The translations under genes were made by a program, and so were the position numbers. This document shows positions 49,613-58,780 of a DNA stretch of 64,000 nucleotides, piece after piece. The DNA lies in the NCBI RefSeq assembly GCF_001729785.1, contig NZ_CP017183.1, positions 2,108,001 through 2,172,000 on the forward strand, read 5' to 3'. Source of the stretch: Enterobacter hormaechei subsp. xiangfangensis (lineage in GTDB: Bacteria; Pseudomonadota; Gammaproteobacteria; Enterobacterales; Enterobacteriaceae). The notes below the pieces were generated by a model. The model made no database searches and was not told the origin of the DNA. It saw nothing but the letters and a program-made list of their open reading frames with translations. The first letter of the stretch is position 1; each line of letters begins with the position of its first letter.

Positions 49613-51898
49613 TTATTTCTGCTCTTTTTTCTTGCCGAGCGTTGGCGTCTCGTCAAAGAAATTCCACGGCTTGAGCAACGTGTGCACCCATTCCGTCGGC
49701 ATTATCGGCCACTCCTCGGCACGGGCGACATGGGTGGTGCCGGTGGTCATCCAGATGACGTTATCCTGGTCGTTCAGCGACTCGTTATCTTTGCTGTACT
49801 GGCCGAGGCCGGTATCGTGCGTGGAACGGTTCGGGTATTTTCCCTCCGGGTACATCTCGTCGGGATGGTAACGCGTTACCCACAGTTGTTTATCCATAAA
49901 GCTCAGGCGGTGATAAATCCACTCGTCCGGGGCAAACTTCGCGCCGGACGCTACCGGGTGTGTACCGCCCGCGTAAGGGATGATCTGATATGAGACCGGG
50001 TTGCCCATGCGGTTCTCTTTGCTGGTATTGCTCAGCAGGCGGATGGTGCCCGGGTCAAACTTCTGCGCCGCCTGCTGTTCGGTATCAATATCATACTGAT
50101 TAACCTGCATGGTGCTGGTGCGCGGTCCGCCAGCGGTGTTCGGTTTGACGTCGGGATCCATGGCCACCAGCTTGTTGTTGATGCCGTCCACGTCCATATC
50201 CAGACGGAAGTTGTAGATGTGCTGGTGGGTGGTACCGACAATATTATGGTCGATCAGCGTTCCGTATCGGGTGTCATCCTTCGCGGTGGCATCATGCATG
50301 GTTTTCGTCTGCACGCCTTTCACCGCTTCAATGCCCGTGGCCCCTGCATCAATGCCGATAGTGCCGTTTTCGTGGAATACCCAGTCGAAGATGTAATCAT
50401 AGTTACCCACGGTGCTGACCCAGCGCACCACCAGCTCGCGGCGTTCGGTGCTGACGTTGGGTTTTCCTAATTCCTGATGCTTATATTCCGGCCCGGCGTA
50501 ACGCTCGAAAATGGCGATCGCCCGGGGGATCTCCATTGGCGCGCCGGTGTAATCCGGGATGGTTTCGTTGAGCATCACGGCGTTAGACGGAACATCCTTG
50601 CCGCGCACGAGCGGGGAGGTCAGGGTACCCATGCCGTAATCGCCGGAGTCCAGGTAGGCTTTAAAGTACCAGCCGATATCCGGGTCGCCGTACGGCACAA
50701 TCATGCCGCCGAGCGACCCCTGATACATCACCTGTCGCTTTTTGCCGTTGTCGTTATAGGTCACGGTGGAGATTATCGGGCCGACGCGTGAGTCCAGGCT
50801 CAGATGAAAATCCCAGTTCTGCCAGTGCACCCTATCCCCGGTGATGGTGTAGTTCTTGCCTTCCGGCTCGATAATCTCCAGCGGTTTTTTCACCGTTTCA
50901 ACGCGGTCACGGCCATCATAAGGGCGCGGCGTGAGCGGCACCGGCACGACCGGGCCTTCCTCAATCTTCTGGATTTTCTTCTGCTCGAGATCCACCACCG
51001 CAACCAGGTTTTCGATCGGGTGCGCCCAGTAGTTACCGTCGCCCACGTCGAGATAGCTGATCACTTTCAGCAGGCGGTCTTCCTGTTTCAGCCCATCCTT
51101 GCCGTCAAAAAAGCCGACGGTAAGCGGGGTGGTGATCACTTTCTTCGGGTCGGTAATGCCGCGCTTTTTCAGCACGGCGGCAAACTCCGGGCTTTCATTG
51201 ATGATCTGCTGCACGGTATTGAAGTCATCCAGCAGCACCATGCCGTGCGCGTCTTTGATCGGCTCCCAGCGGAGGATCTTTTTCTCCTTCAGATCCACCC
51301 GGCTTTCGATGATGTGTTTACCATCAAGCATGATGATATTGGCCTGGCGGGGCGCATCCACCGCCGTGCCGTTAAGCACAAAGTCCCAGACTTTGGCCTT
51401 TTCTGGCTCCGCCAGCGCAATCTGGGTAAAGCGGGTATTGGGTTTAAAATCCGCTGAGGCTTTCACGATTGCTACGGCCTGGTTGATTTCATCAGCCGTC
51501 AGCGCGTTTAACGGGTGGGGGCTTTTTTCAACCTGGAATGTCTGATCAAGATCGGACTGAAAGACATCGTTGATAAAGGTCTCCGGGATAAACGCCTTAT
51601 TGTTCTTCATCACCACGGGCACCTGGAGCGTCAGCGGTTTGCCGTTAACGATGGCGGTATTTGCGCCGGGTTTGACCTTCACAAAGGCACCGTCTTTGAC
51701 GATGGTGAACATCTGGGCGTAATCATCCCACTGCACGTCCGCGCCAAACGCCTGAAGCGTTTTGTCCATCGGGACCATATGCGCCTCGCTGCCGTGAGCG
51801 TAAACAGGGGATTGCCAGGCGCAACAGAGCGCAACGGCCATGGCCAGTGCCGTTCTACGGGCAGAAAAAGAAGAATTGCTTCCCATCGCAGACCTCAT
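49613..51898 (-). CDS. tynA: Copper-containing primary amine oxidase TynA
   Basis: This 761-residue periplasmic enzyme oxidises phenylethylamine, tyramine and dopamine to the aldehyde, ammonia and hydrogen peroxide. The signal peptide ends near VYA|HG (residue 34). The cofactor tyrosine is Tyr500 in NYDYIF, equivalent to the TPQ tyrosine 496 of the 757-residue E. coli precursor. HQHIYNFRLDMDVDG near 556-570 holds two copper histidines. Tandem FeaR sites precede it. It is the first step of the aromatic-amine route ending in paa. Confidence 0.95.
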   Translation of the reverse strand: MRSAMGSNSSFSARRTALAMAVALCCAWQSPVYAHGSEAHMVPMDKTLQAFGADVQWDDYAQMFTIVKDGAFVKVKPGANTAIVNGKPLTLQVPVVMKNNKAFIPETFINDVFQSDLDQTFQVEKSPHPLNALTADEINQAVAIVKASADFKPNTRFTQIALAEPEKAKVWDFVLNGTAVDAPRQANIIMLDGKHIIESRVDLKEKKILRWEPIKDAHGMVLLDDFNTVQQIINESPEFAAVLKKRGITDPKKVITTPLTVGFFDGKDGLKQEDRLLKVISYLDVGDGNYWAHPIENLVAVVDLEQKKIQKIEEGPVVPVPLTPRPYDGRDRVETVKKPLEIIEPEGKNYTITGDRVHWQNWDFHLSLDSRVGPIISTVTYNDNGKKRQVMYQGSLGGMIVPYGDPDIGWYFKAYLDSGDYGMGTLTSPLVRGKDVPSNAVMLNETIPDYTGAPMEIPRAIAIFERYAGPEYKHQELGKPNVSTERRELVVRWVSTVGNYDYIFDWVFHENGTIGIDAGATGIEAVKGVQTKTMHDATAKDDTRYGTLIDHNIVGTTHQHIYNFRLDMDVDGINNKLVAMDPDVKPNTAGGPRTSTMQVNQYDIDTEQQAAQKFDPGTIRLLSNTSKENRMGNPVSYQIIPYAGGTHPVASGAKFAPDEWIYHRLSFMDKQLWVTRYHPDEMYPEGKYPNRSTHDTGLGQYSKDNESLNDQDNVIWMTTGTTHVARAEEWPIMPTEWVHTLLKPWNFFDETPTLGKKKEQK

Positions 51899-51955
51899 CT
51901 TGTTGTGTTTATTGTGTTGTGTCAGCGTTATCCTGACAGGCGCGCACGAAAAGCG

Positions 51956-51993
51956 TTTGCCTGCATCTGCCAGGTTGTTTGTCAGTCTTGCCA
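51956..51993 (-). promoter_or_regulatory. Tandem FeaR operators before tynA
   Basis: On the minus strand TGGCAAGACTGACAAA (51978-51993) and TGGCAGATGCAGGCAAA (51956-51972) resemble the feaB pair (TGNCA ... ACAAA/GCAAA) and are again 21 bases apart. The nearer one ends 57 bases before the tynA start. The second copy departs slightly from N8-AAA. Confidence 0.75.
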
Positions 51994-52045
51994 GGTTAAA
52001 AAAGAGCGGGGGTGCATCACACCCCCATGGCCGATAAAGTGCGCT

Positions 52046-52441
52046 TCAGTAAGGCGAGCTATCGAGATGCGTGCGGACATCAAAACCTACCGTCGTGAAC
52101 GAATAAACCGTACCGCGAACGCGAAGATAAATGTCTCCATTTTTAATTGCCACTGAAGCTTTATCATCATCGGTGATCATGACGGGATTGATATTCTTAA
52201 TGTTAGACATGAATTCTTCCGGACTTTTTTTCGCATCAAAGAGATAAATATGATACCTGTTTTTAGACAGTGATCCCGTCTCAACCTGGGTGATGTAAAG
52301 AGTTAAACGATCGTTAACCTTGATTTTTTCCTGCAAATTTTCATACACGGTAAAAAGATCGCGGAAAGGGTATGCAATGAATATGAGAAATATAAAGATA
52401 ATAATTCCAGCTCGCCAGTTAAAAACCCGAACGTCGCGCAT
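52046..52441 (-). CDS. Putative immunity protein with N-terminal membrane anchor
   Basis: This 131-residue protein has one hydrophobic segment at residues 11-30 (AGIIIFIFLIFIAYPFRDLF) and then a periplasmic, mostly beta domain. I recognise no family. It begins inside the last codons of the truncated hcp gene (23-bp overlap), the layout of a type VI effector and its immunity protein, and the block is AT-rich. An anchored periplasmic immunity protein is a reasonable guess; nothing in the sequence proves it. Confidence 0.5.
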   Translation of the reverse strand: MRDVRVFNWRAGIIIFIFLIFIAYPFRDLFTVYENLQEKIKVNDRLTLYITQVETGSLSKNRYHIYLFDAKKSPEEFMSNIKNINPVMITDDDKASVAIKNGDIYLRVRGTVYSFTTVGFDVRTHLDSSPY

Positions 52442-52658
52442 AATCTATTCCTGCCCTTATCCATAACTGATCGACTGGGTCATCACCGTAATTATTATTG
52501 TTCTGGAATTTTGCAAATTCGGCAGGATCAATTAGGAGGCGAAGATTGTGTGTAAAGCCGGTGACTTCAATGCTTCCCTCACGGTAACGAACATCCACCG
52601 AGCCTGTAATTTTTGACCCACCATCTTCAGTTAAGAAAAGGTAAACAGGAATTGCCAT
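52419..52658 (-). pseudogene. Truncated Hcp joined to an unknown C-terminal tail (type VI secretion relic)
   Basis: The first 44 of 79 residues (MAIPVYLFLTEDGG, GSVDVRYREGSIEV, THNLRLLID) are the N-terminus of a type VI tube protein Hcp, normally about 160 residues. From residue 45 the sequence (PAEFAKFQ..DDPVDQLWIRAGIDYARRSGF) is not Hcp. The simplest reading is an Hcp-effector fusion whose middle has been deleted in frame, leaving the start of Hcp and the end of the toxin. It cannot form a tube. No other type VI gene is in the window. Confidence 0.65.
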
Positions 52659-52777
52659 AGTTTGTTAATCATCCATGTAATTTAATGCGGGAATATTCCC
52701 GGCGCAAAATAATAACCATGCTAACTACATGGTCAACTTGCTTAGTGTTTCCGGTTGTAACTTATCCAAACCAGGCA

Positions 52778-52812
52778 GACTGGATGGTTCGATCAATCAA
52801 AGCCATCCAGTC
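52778..52812. repeat. Inverted repeat between hcp relic and paaZ
   Basis: GACTGGATGG and CCATCCAGTC form perfect 10-bp arms around 15 bases. On the plus strand CCTGTTTT follows. It lies about 72 bases past paaZ and may be its 3' hairpin or a border of the acquired block. Confidence 0.5.
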
Positions 52813-52883
52813 CCTGTTTTACCTTCCGCTTATTTTGATGCGCTCAAACACTCGAGGCAGCAAGGTTAATGCCATTGCATTGA

Positions 52884-54923
52884 TTAAAAGTCACCCTGCT
52901 GGCGCGCCACCAGCGTCAGGATGGAGTAGAGCGCCACGGCCTGCTGGTGCTGGTTGAAGATCTCCACAGCCCATTCCACCACGCCGGTGGGTTTTTCCTC
53001 GGCAGTGCGCTGTTTCTTCAGCGTTTTACGTTTACAGGTCAGGCGCACCTGAATGGTATCACCCGGCTTGACCGGCTCGATAAAGCGCAGGTTTTCCATG
53101 CCGTAGTTGGCAATAACCGGCCCAACCCCGGCATCGACAAACAGCCCCGCCGCGGCGGAAATCAGGAAATAACCGTGTACCACGCGCTCACCAAAAATCG
53201 ACTCCGCCGCGCCAATTTTGTCCATATGGGCGTAGAAATGATCCCCGCTCAGGCAGGCAAAATTCACGATATCCGCTTCCGTCAGGGTACGACGCGGGGT
53301 CAGCAGGCTGTCGCCCGGCTGTAACTCCTCGAAGTATTTACGGAACGGATGAACGCGATCTTCCTGCACCTCCGCGCCACGGACCCACTGTTTACCGATC
53401 GCGGCGAGCATGGACGGGCTGCCCTGAATGGCTGTGCGCTGAAGATAGTGCTTCACAGCGCGCAGGCCGCCCAGCTCTTCGCCGCCGCCCGCACGTCCCG
53501 GACCACCGTGCACCAGCTGCGGCAACGGTGAACCGTGGCCGGTAGATTCTTTCGAGGATTCCTGGTTGAGGATCTGAATGCGTCCGTGGGCGCGCGCGGC
53601 ACCAGCAATAAACTGCCGCGCCACGCGGGTATCTGCCGTAACCAGCGTTCCCGCCAGGCTGCCGCCGCCCGCCCGCGCCAGCTGCATGGCGTGCTCGGTG
53701 TTACGGCAGGGCATCAGGGTTGCGACGGGGCCAAAGGCTTCGGTGGCGTGAACGGCCGGGGTTTCGTCCGGCTGCGGGCAGAACAGCAGGGTGGGTGGGA
53801 AGAATGCGCCAGGCGCCTGCAAATCAGCTTTACCACCCAGACGGATCTGGCAGCCCGAGGCCAGCAGATGATCGACTTTTTCCTGCACGTCAGCACGTTG
53901 CTCACTGTTGACGAGAGCCCCCATCTTCACCCCTTCCTGGGCCGGATCGCCGACGACCACGTTCACCAGCCGCGCAATCAGCGCCTGGCTGACGGCTTCA
54001 ACCTGCGCTTCAGGCACGATGATGCGGCGGATGGCGGTACATTTTTGCCCGGCTTTGGCGGTCATCTCGCGCACCACTTCGCGGATAAACAGCGTAAACT
54101 CCGGCTGTTCCGGCGTCACGTCCTCACCCAGCACGCAGCAGTTAAGAGAATCTGCTTCCATGGTAAACGGAATGGAATGTGCGACGATATTCGGGTGGAC
54201 GCGCAGGCTCTGCCCGGTGCTGGCCGACCCGGTAAACGTCACCACGTCCTGGCTGTCGAGGTGGTTCAGCAGATCGCCCGCGCCACCGCAGATCAGGCTG
54301 ATGGCGCCGTCCGGCACCAGTCCGCTCTCCACGATCGCTTTCACCATCGCCTGAGTCACCTGCGCGGTGGCGGTGGCGGGCTTGATGATGGCGGGCATCC
54401 CGGCAAGCCAGGTGGGCGCGAGCTTTTCCAGCATCCCCCAGCACGGGAAGTTGAACGCGTTGATATGCACCGCCACGCCGGATTTCGACGTTAACACGTG
54501 ACGTGCCGCAAAGCCGCCTTCCTTCGACAGTGGGATCAGCTCATCCTCCGGCCACAGGGTATCGTCCGGCAGCTCACGGCTGCCGAGGCTTGCGTAGGTG
54601 AAGAGGGTGCCGATACCGCCTTCAATATCCACCCAGCTGTCAGCCTTCGTCGCGCCGGTCTGGGCTGACAGGGCATAAAACCGATCCTTCTGGCTCAGCA
54701 GATGTTTGGCCACCGCCTTCAGCATGGCGGCGCGCTCGATAAAGCTCATTGCGCGGAGCGCTTCTCCGCCGTGTTCAATGGCGTAACGGCGCGCGGCCGC
54801 CATATCCAGCCCTTCGCTGGTGACTTGATATAGCGTTTCCCCGCTGATGGCGTGGGTGATGGTGCGCTCGCGGCCCCGGCCTGATTGCCAGATGCCGGAC
54901 AAGAAGCTGGCTAACTGCTGCAT
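52884..54923 (-). CDS. paaZ: PaaZ, bifunctional oxepin-CoA hydrolase/semialdehyde dehydrogenase
   Basis: This 679-residue fusion has an aldehyde dehydrogenase domain (residues 1 to about 520; Glu in TMEADSLN near 256, Cys in GQKCTAIRR near 295) and a MaoC-like enoyl hydratase domain (about 530-679; [14 protein letters not shown]). The second opens the oxepin-CoA ring and the first oxidises the resulting aldehyde to 3-oxo-5,6-dehydrosuberyl-CoA. The ATG at 54923 with GGAGAG gives the E. coli length; the frame extends 10 codons upstream. It is divergent from paaA. Confidence 0.95.
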   Translation of the reverse strand: MQQLASFLSGIWQSGRGRERTITHAISGETLYQVTSEGLDMAAARRYAIEHGGEALRAMSFIERAAMLKAVAKHLLSQKDRFYALSAQTGATKADSWVDIEGGIGTLFTYASLGSRELPDDTLWPEDELIPLSKEGGFAARHVLTSKSGVAVHINAFNFPCWGMLEKLAPTWLAGMPAIIKPATATAQVTQAMVKAIVESGLVPDGAISLICGGAGDLLNHLDSQDVVTFTGSASTGQSLRVHPNIVAHSIPFTMEADSLNCCVLGEDVTPEQPEFTLFIREVVREMTAKAGQKCTAIRRIIVPEAQVEAVSQALIARLVNVVVGDPAQEGVKMGALVNSEQRADVQEKVDHLLASGCQIRLGGKADLQAPGAFFPPTLLFCPQPDETPAVHATEAFGPVATLMPCRNTEHAMQLARAGGGSLAGTLVTADTRVARQFIAGAARAHGRIQILNQESSKESTGHGSPLPQLVHGGPGRAGGGEELGGLRAVKHYLQRTAIQGSPSMLAAIGKQWVRGAEVQEDRVHPFRKYFEELQPGDSLLTPRRTLTEADIVNFACLSGDHFYAHMDKIGAAESIFGERVVHGYFLISAAAGLFVDAGVGPVIANYGMENLRFIEPVKPGDTIQVRLTCKRKTLKKQRTAEEKPTGVVEWAVEIFNQHQQAVALYSILTLVARQQGDF

Positions 54924-55079
54924 TTCTTCTCTCCAGATGTTTCGTGATTTCACTATAAATAGTTTGATCTCGAATCATAAAAATCAAGCTGAGTTTTAAT
55001 GAATTGTTAACGTTGTGATCTGTATTGCTTGGCCTGACCAACAGAAAGCCTTGCGCCATCGGCCTTTCATGAAAAGGCT

Positions 55080-55095
55080 TGCGAGCGTCGTCACA
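55080..55095. promoter_or_regulatory. Candidate CRP site in the paaZ-paaA spacer
   Basis: TGCGAGCGTCGTCACA matches TGTGA-N6-TCACA at 9 of 10 positions. The paa promoters of E. coli need CRP, and this is the best match in the 285-bp divergent spacer. Confidence 0.55.
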
Positions 55096-55155
55096 AAATA
55101 AACAAACGCTTCTTGGGGTTATATTTAACCTTTGTGTAACTTTTAAGAAACCAAA

Positions 55156-55195
55156 TGATTCACCATTTTGCTATTTGTGGTGATTTAACGAATCA
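55156..55195. promoter_or_regulatory. PaaX-type operator before paaA
   Basis: TGATTC-N28-GAATCA is a spaced palindrome of the kind bound by PaaX, the phenylacetyl-CoA-responsive repressor. It ends 13 bases before the paaA start. A looser pair (TGATTT-N21-GAATCA, 54945-54977) lies on the paaZ side. Confidence 0.7.
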
Positions 55196-55208
55196 CAAAG
55201 GTGGTTAT

Positions 55209-56138
55209 GTGACGCAAGAACAACGCTTTGAGCAACGCATCGCACAGGAGACGGCCATCGAGCCGCAGGACTGGATGCCGGATGCCTACCGCAAGACGCT
55301 GATCCGCCAGATTGGACAGCACGCCCACTCTGAGATTGTCGGCATGCTGCCGGAAGGGAACTGGATCACCCGCGCACCGACGCTGCGCCGGAAAGCCATT
55401 CTGCTGGCGAAGGTGCAGGATGAAGCCGGACACGGCCTGTACCTTTACAGCGCGGCGGAAACGCTGGGCTGCGCCCGGGAGGACATCTATCAAAAGATGC
55501 TCGACGGCAAGATGAAATACTCCTCCATCTTCAACTATCCGACCCTGAGCTGGGCCGATATCGGGGTCATTGGCTGGCTGGTGGACGGGGCGGCCATTGT
55601 GAACCAGGTGGCACTGTGCCGTACGTCTTACGGCCCGTATGCCCGGGCGATGGTGAAAATCTGTAAAGAAGAGAGCTTTCACCAGCGTCAGGGTTTTGAG
55701 GCCTGCATGGCGCTGGCGCAGGGTAGCGAAGCCCAGCGGCAGATGTTGCAGGACGCCATCAACCGCTTCTGGTGGCCCGCGCTGATGATGTTCGGACCCA
55801 ACGACGACAACTCCCCAAACAGCGCCCGCAGTCTGGCCTGGAAGATCAAACGCTTTGGCAACGATGAGCTTCGCCAGCGCTTCGTGGACAACACGGTGCC
55901 TCAGGTGGAGATGCTCGGCATGACCGTGCCGGATCCCGACCTGCGTTTCGATGAAGAGAGCGGCCACTACCGCTTCGGCGAAATCGACTGGCAGGAATTT
56001 GACGAGGTGATCAACGGGCGCGGGATCTGCAACCACGAACGTCTGGCCGCAAAACGTAAAGCCTGGGACGACGGCGCATGGGTGCGTGAAGCCGCTCTGG
56101 CCCACGCGGAAAAACAACGCGCCCGCCAGGCCGCATAA
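55209..56138 (+). CDS. paaA: PaaA, phenylacetyl-CoA epoxidase catalytic subunit
   Basis: This 309-residue ferritin-like diiron subunit catalyses 1,2-epoxidation of phenylacetyl-CoA. Metal-ligand motifs are visible as QDEAGHGLY near 71-79 and [12 protein letters not shown] near 155-166. The start is GTG at 55209 after AAAGGTGG and matches the E. coli start exactly; an in-frame ATG 18 codons upstream has no such site and would lie inside the PaaX operator. It is the first gene of paaABCDEFGHIJK. Confidence 0.95.
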   Translation: MTQEQRFEQRIAQETAIEPQDWMPDAYRKTLIRQIGQHAHSEIVGMLPEGNWITRAPTLRRKAILLAKVQDEAGHGLYLYSAAETLGCAREDIYQKMLDGKMKYSSIFNYPTLSWADIGVIGWLVDGAAIVNQVALCRTSYGPYARAMVKICKEESFHQRQGFEACMALAQGSEAQRQMLQDAINRFWWPALMMFGPNDDNSPNSARSLAWKIKRFGNDELRQRFVDNTVPQVEMLGMTVPDPDLRFDEESGHYRFGEIDWQEFDEVINGRGICNHERLAAKRKAWDDGAWVREAALAHAEKQRARQAA

Positions 56139-56150
56139 GAGGAATCAACC

Positions 56151-56438
56151 ATGAGCAACGTTTACTGGCCGTTATACGAAGTTTTTGTCCGTTCGAAGCA
56201 GGGGCTGTCGCACCGGCATGTAGGCAGCCTTCACGCTGCCGACGACCGCATGGCGCTGGAAAACGCGCGCGATGCCTATACCCGCCGCAGCGAAGGCTGT
56301 TCCATCTGGGTGGTGAAGGCGAGTGAAATCGTCGCTTCCCAGCCGGAAGAGAGCGGGGAGTTTTTCGATCCGGCGGAAAGCAAGGTCTACCGCCATCCGA
56401 CGTTTTACACCATCCCTGATGGTATCGAGCATATGTGA
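56151..56438 (+). CDS. paaB: PaaB, phenylacetyl-CoA epoxidase subunit
   Basis: This 95-residue small subunit of the epoxidase is required for activity and complex assembly. YEVFVRSKQGLSHRHVGSLHAADDRMALENARDAYTRR is the conserved N-terminal part. It lies 12 bases after paaA with GAGGA before the ATG. Confidence 0.95.
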   Translation: MSNVYWPLYEVFVRSKQGLSHRHVGSLHAADDRMALENARDAYTRRSEGCSIWVVKASEIVASQPEESGEFFDPAESKVYRHPTFYTIPDGIEHM

Positions 56439-56446
56439 GGTTGGGG

Positions 56447-57193
56447 ATGAACAACGTATCTGCTTATGCCCTGCGTCTGGGCGACAACGGTCTGGTGCTC
56501 TCACAGCGTCTGGGCGCCTGGTGCGGCCACGCGCCGGAGCTGGAAATTGACCTGGCGCTCGCCAATATCGGCCTTGATCTGCTCGGGCAGGCGCGCAATT
56601 TCCTGACCTACGCCGCTGAACGGGAAGGTAAGGGTGATGAAGATACCCTGGCCTATGGCCGCGATGAGCGTCAGTTCCGCAATTTGCTGCTGGTGGAACA
56701 GCCAAACGGCAGCTTCGCCGACACCATTGCCCGTCAGTATCTGATGGATGCGTGGAACGTGGCGCTCTACGAGCGGCTGATCCACAGCAGCGACAGTCAG
56801 CTTGCCGCCATCGCGGCAAAAGCCATTAAGGAGGCGCGCTATCACCTGCGCTTTAGCCGCGGCTGGCTGGTGCGGCTGGGGGACGGAACAGAAACCTCCG
56901 CACAAAAAATGCAGCAGGCGGTGGATAGCCTGTGGCGCTTTACGGCTGAACTGTTCGATGCTGACGAGGTCGAGCTGGCGCTAATTGATGACGGCGTGGC
57001 GGTTGATCCGCGCGACCTGCGGGACCCGTGGGAGCGCGAAGTGTTTGCTGGCCTGGCGGAAGCCACCCTCCGCGTGCCCGAAGAGGTGGCGTATCGCACG
57101 GGCGGTAAGAAGGGGCTACATACCGAACACCTCGGGCCGATGCTGGCAGAGATGCAGTATCTCCAGCGCGTTTACCCCGGCCAGCAGTGGTAA
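56447..57193 (+). CDS. paaC: PaaC, phenylacetyl-CoA epoxidase structural subunit
   Basis: This 248-residue ferritin-like subunit pairs with PaaA but lacks a complete metal site; GHAPELEIDLALANIGLDLLGQARNFL is the conserved opening. It has the same length as E. coli PaaC when started at 56447, after GAGGTTGGGG. It lies 8 bases after paaB. Confidence 0.95.
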   Translation: MNNVSAYALRLGDNGLVLSQRLGAWCGHAPELEIDLALANIGLDLLGQARNFLTYAAEREGKGDEDTLAYGRDERQFRNLLLVEQPNGSFADTIARQYLMDAWNVALYERLIHSSDSQLAAIAAKAIKEARYHLRFSRGWLVRLGDGTETSAQKMQQAVDSLWRFTAELFDADEVELALIDDGVAVDPRDLRDPWEREVFAGLAEATLRVPEEVAYRTGGKKGLHTEHLGPMLAEMQYLQRVYPGQQW

Positions 57194-57204
57194 AGGAGGA
57201 CGCC

Positions 57205-57702
57205 ATGCAACGCCTCGTCGACATCGCGCCTGCACAAATCCCGCAGATTTGGGCGCTGTTAAGCCAGATCCCCGACCCGGAAGTGCCGGTGCTGACCATC
57301 ACCGACCTGGGCATGGTGCGCAGCGTGAAGGCACAGGGGGAAGGCTGGGTTATCGGCTTCACGCCAACCTATTCGGGCTGTCCGGCAACGGAGCATCTGC
57401 TGGGGGCGATCCGCGAAACCCTGACCGGAAACGGCTTTAGCCCGGTACATATTGTGCTGCAACTGGAGCCCGCCTGGACCACCGACTGGATGACCGACGA
57501 TGCCCGCAGGCGCCTGCGTGAATATGGCATCAGCCCGCCTGTTGGTCATAGCTGCCATGCCCACGTTCCCGCGGAGGTGAGCTGCCCGCGCTGTGCGAGC
57601 ACCGATACCTCGCTTATCAGTGAATTTGGATCCACGGCCTGCAAAGCGCTCTACAGCTGCAATACCTGCCGTGAGCCCTTCGATTATTTCAAATGTATTT
57701 GA
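57205..57702 (+). CDS. paaD: PaaD, Fe-S assembly factor for the epoxidase
   Basis: This 165-residue protein has an N-terminal MIP18/DUF59 domain (IPDPEVPVLTITDLGMVR, TYSGCPATE) and a C-terminal zinc ribbon with CPRC near 131-134 and CNTC near 153-156. It is needed for maturation of the PaaE iron-sulfur centre. The ATG at 57205 follows AAAGGAGG and is preferred to the in-frame ATG at 57187 inside paaC. Confidence 0.94.
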   Translation: MQRLVDIAPAQIPQIWALLSQIPDPEVPVLTITDLGMVRSVKAQGEGWVIGFTPTYSGCPATEHLLGAIRETLTGNGFSPVHIVLQLEPAWTTDWMTDDARRRLREYGISPPVGHSCHAHVPAEVSCPRCASTDTSLISEFGSTACKALYSCNTCREPFDYFKCI

Positions 57703-57709
57703 GGCTGCC

Positions 57710-58780
57710 ATGACAACGTTTCATTCATTAATAGTGGCAAAAGTGGAGCCCGAAACCCGCGACGCGGTGACCATTACCTTCGCGGTGCCGCAGGCGTTAC
57801 AGGAGGCGTACCGCTTCCGTCCCGGTCAGCATCTGACCCTGAAAGCCAGCCCTGGCGGGGATGAACTGCGCCGCTGCTACTCCATCTGCCGAAGCACCGC
57901 GTGCGGTGAGATCAGCGTGGCGGTCAAAGCCATCGAGGGCGGACGTTTTTCCCGCTATGCCCGGGACGAGATCAAACCGGGCATGGCGCTGGAGGTGATG
58001 GTGCCCCAGGGGCATTTTGGCTACCAGCCGCAGGCTGAACGCGAAGGCCACTATCTGGCGATTGCCGCCGGGTCCGGGATCACCCCGATGCTGGCGATTA
58101 TGTCCGCTACGCTGGCCACTGAAGCCCACAGCCACTTCACCCTGATTTACGGCAACCGCAGCAGCCAGAGCATGATGTTCCGCCGGGCGCTGGCGGACCT
58201 GAAAGATAAATACCCGCAGCGTTTACAGCTGATCGCCATCTTCAGCCAGGAGACGCTCGACAGCGATCTGCTCCATGGCCGCATTGACGGGGAAAAGCTC
58301 CAGGCGCTGGCAAAAACGCTGGTGAATTTCCGTCAGTACGATGAAGCCTTCATCTGTGGCCCGTCGGCGATGATGGATGAGGCCGAAGCGGCGCTTAAAG
58401 CGCTGGGTATGCCGGAAAAAGCGATCCATCTTGAGCGCTTTAACACGCCGGGTACCGCCGTTAAACGGACAGCCAGCGTGCAGGCCGATGGCCAGAAGGT
58501 CACCGTCCGTCAGGACGGGCGCGACAGGGAGATCACCCTGACGGCGGACGACGAAAGCATTCTTGACGCGGCCCTGCGTCAGGGGGCGGATCTGCCTTAC
58601 GCCTGCAAGGGCGGCGTATGCGCCACCTGCAAATGCAAAGTGCTGCGTGGGAAAGTCGATATGGCGACCAACTACAGCCTGGAGCCGGACGAGCTGGCCG
58701 CAGGCTATGTGCTGAGCTGTCAGGCGCTGCCGTTAACCGCCGACGTTATCGTCGATTTTGATGCGAAGGGGATGGCATGA
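57710..58780 (+). CDS. paaE: PaaE, epoxidase reductase (FAD and [2Fe-2S])
   Basis: This 356-residue reductase passes electrons from NADPH to PaaA. It has a ferredoxin-reductase fold with RRCYSICRS (FAD, about 49-57), AAGSGITPML (NADP, about 116-125) and a C-terminal plant-type ferredoxin domain with ACKGGVCATCKCKV and a fourth cysteine in LSCQAL. The ATG at 57710 lies 7 bases after paaD and gives the E. coli length; the longer open frame runs into paaD. Confidence 0.95.
   Translation: MTTFHSLIVAKVEPETRDAVTITFAVPQALQEAYRFRPGQHLTLKASPGGDELRRCYSICRSTACGEISVAVKAIEGGRFSRYARDEIKPGMALEVMVPQGHFGYQPQAEREGHYLAIAAGSGITPMLAIMSATLATEAHSHFTLIYGNRSSQSMMFRRALADLKDKYPQRLQLIAIFSQETLDSDLLHGRIDGEKLQALAKTLVNFRQYDEAFICGPSAMMDEAEAALKALGMPEKAIHLERFNTPGTAVKRTASVQADGQKVTVRQDGRDREITLTADDESILDAALRQGADLPYACKGGVCATCKCKVLRGKVDMATNYSLEPDELAAGYVLSCQALPLTADVIVDFDAKGMA

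Noticed and set aside
52685..52957. A 90-codon plus-strand frame between the hcp relic and paaZ
   Set aside because: Its end lies in paaZ antisense, its start has no ribosome site, and the sequence shows no family; the inverted repeat there explains part of it.
53535..54494. A 319-codon open frame on the plus strand inside paaZ
   Set aside because: It is antisense to the aldehyde dehydrogenase domain; no recognisable protein.
55185..56117. A 310-codon open frame on the minus strand opposite paaA
   Set aside because: It is a mirror of the highly conserved paaA frame and has no start signal.
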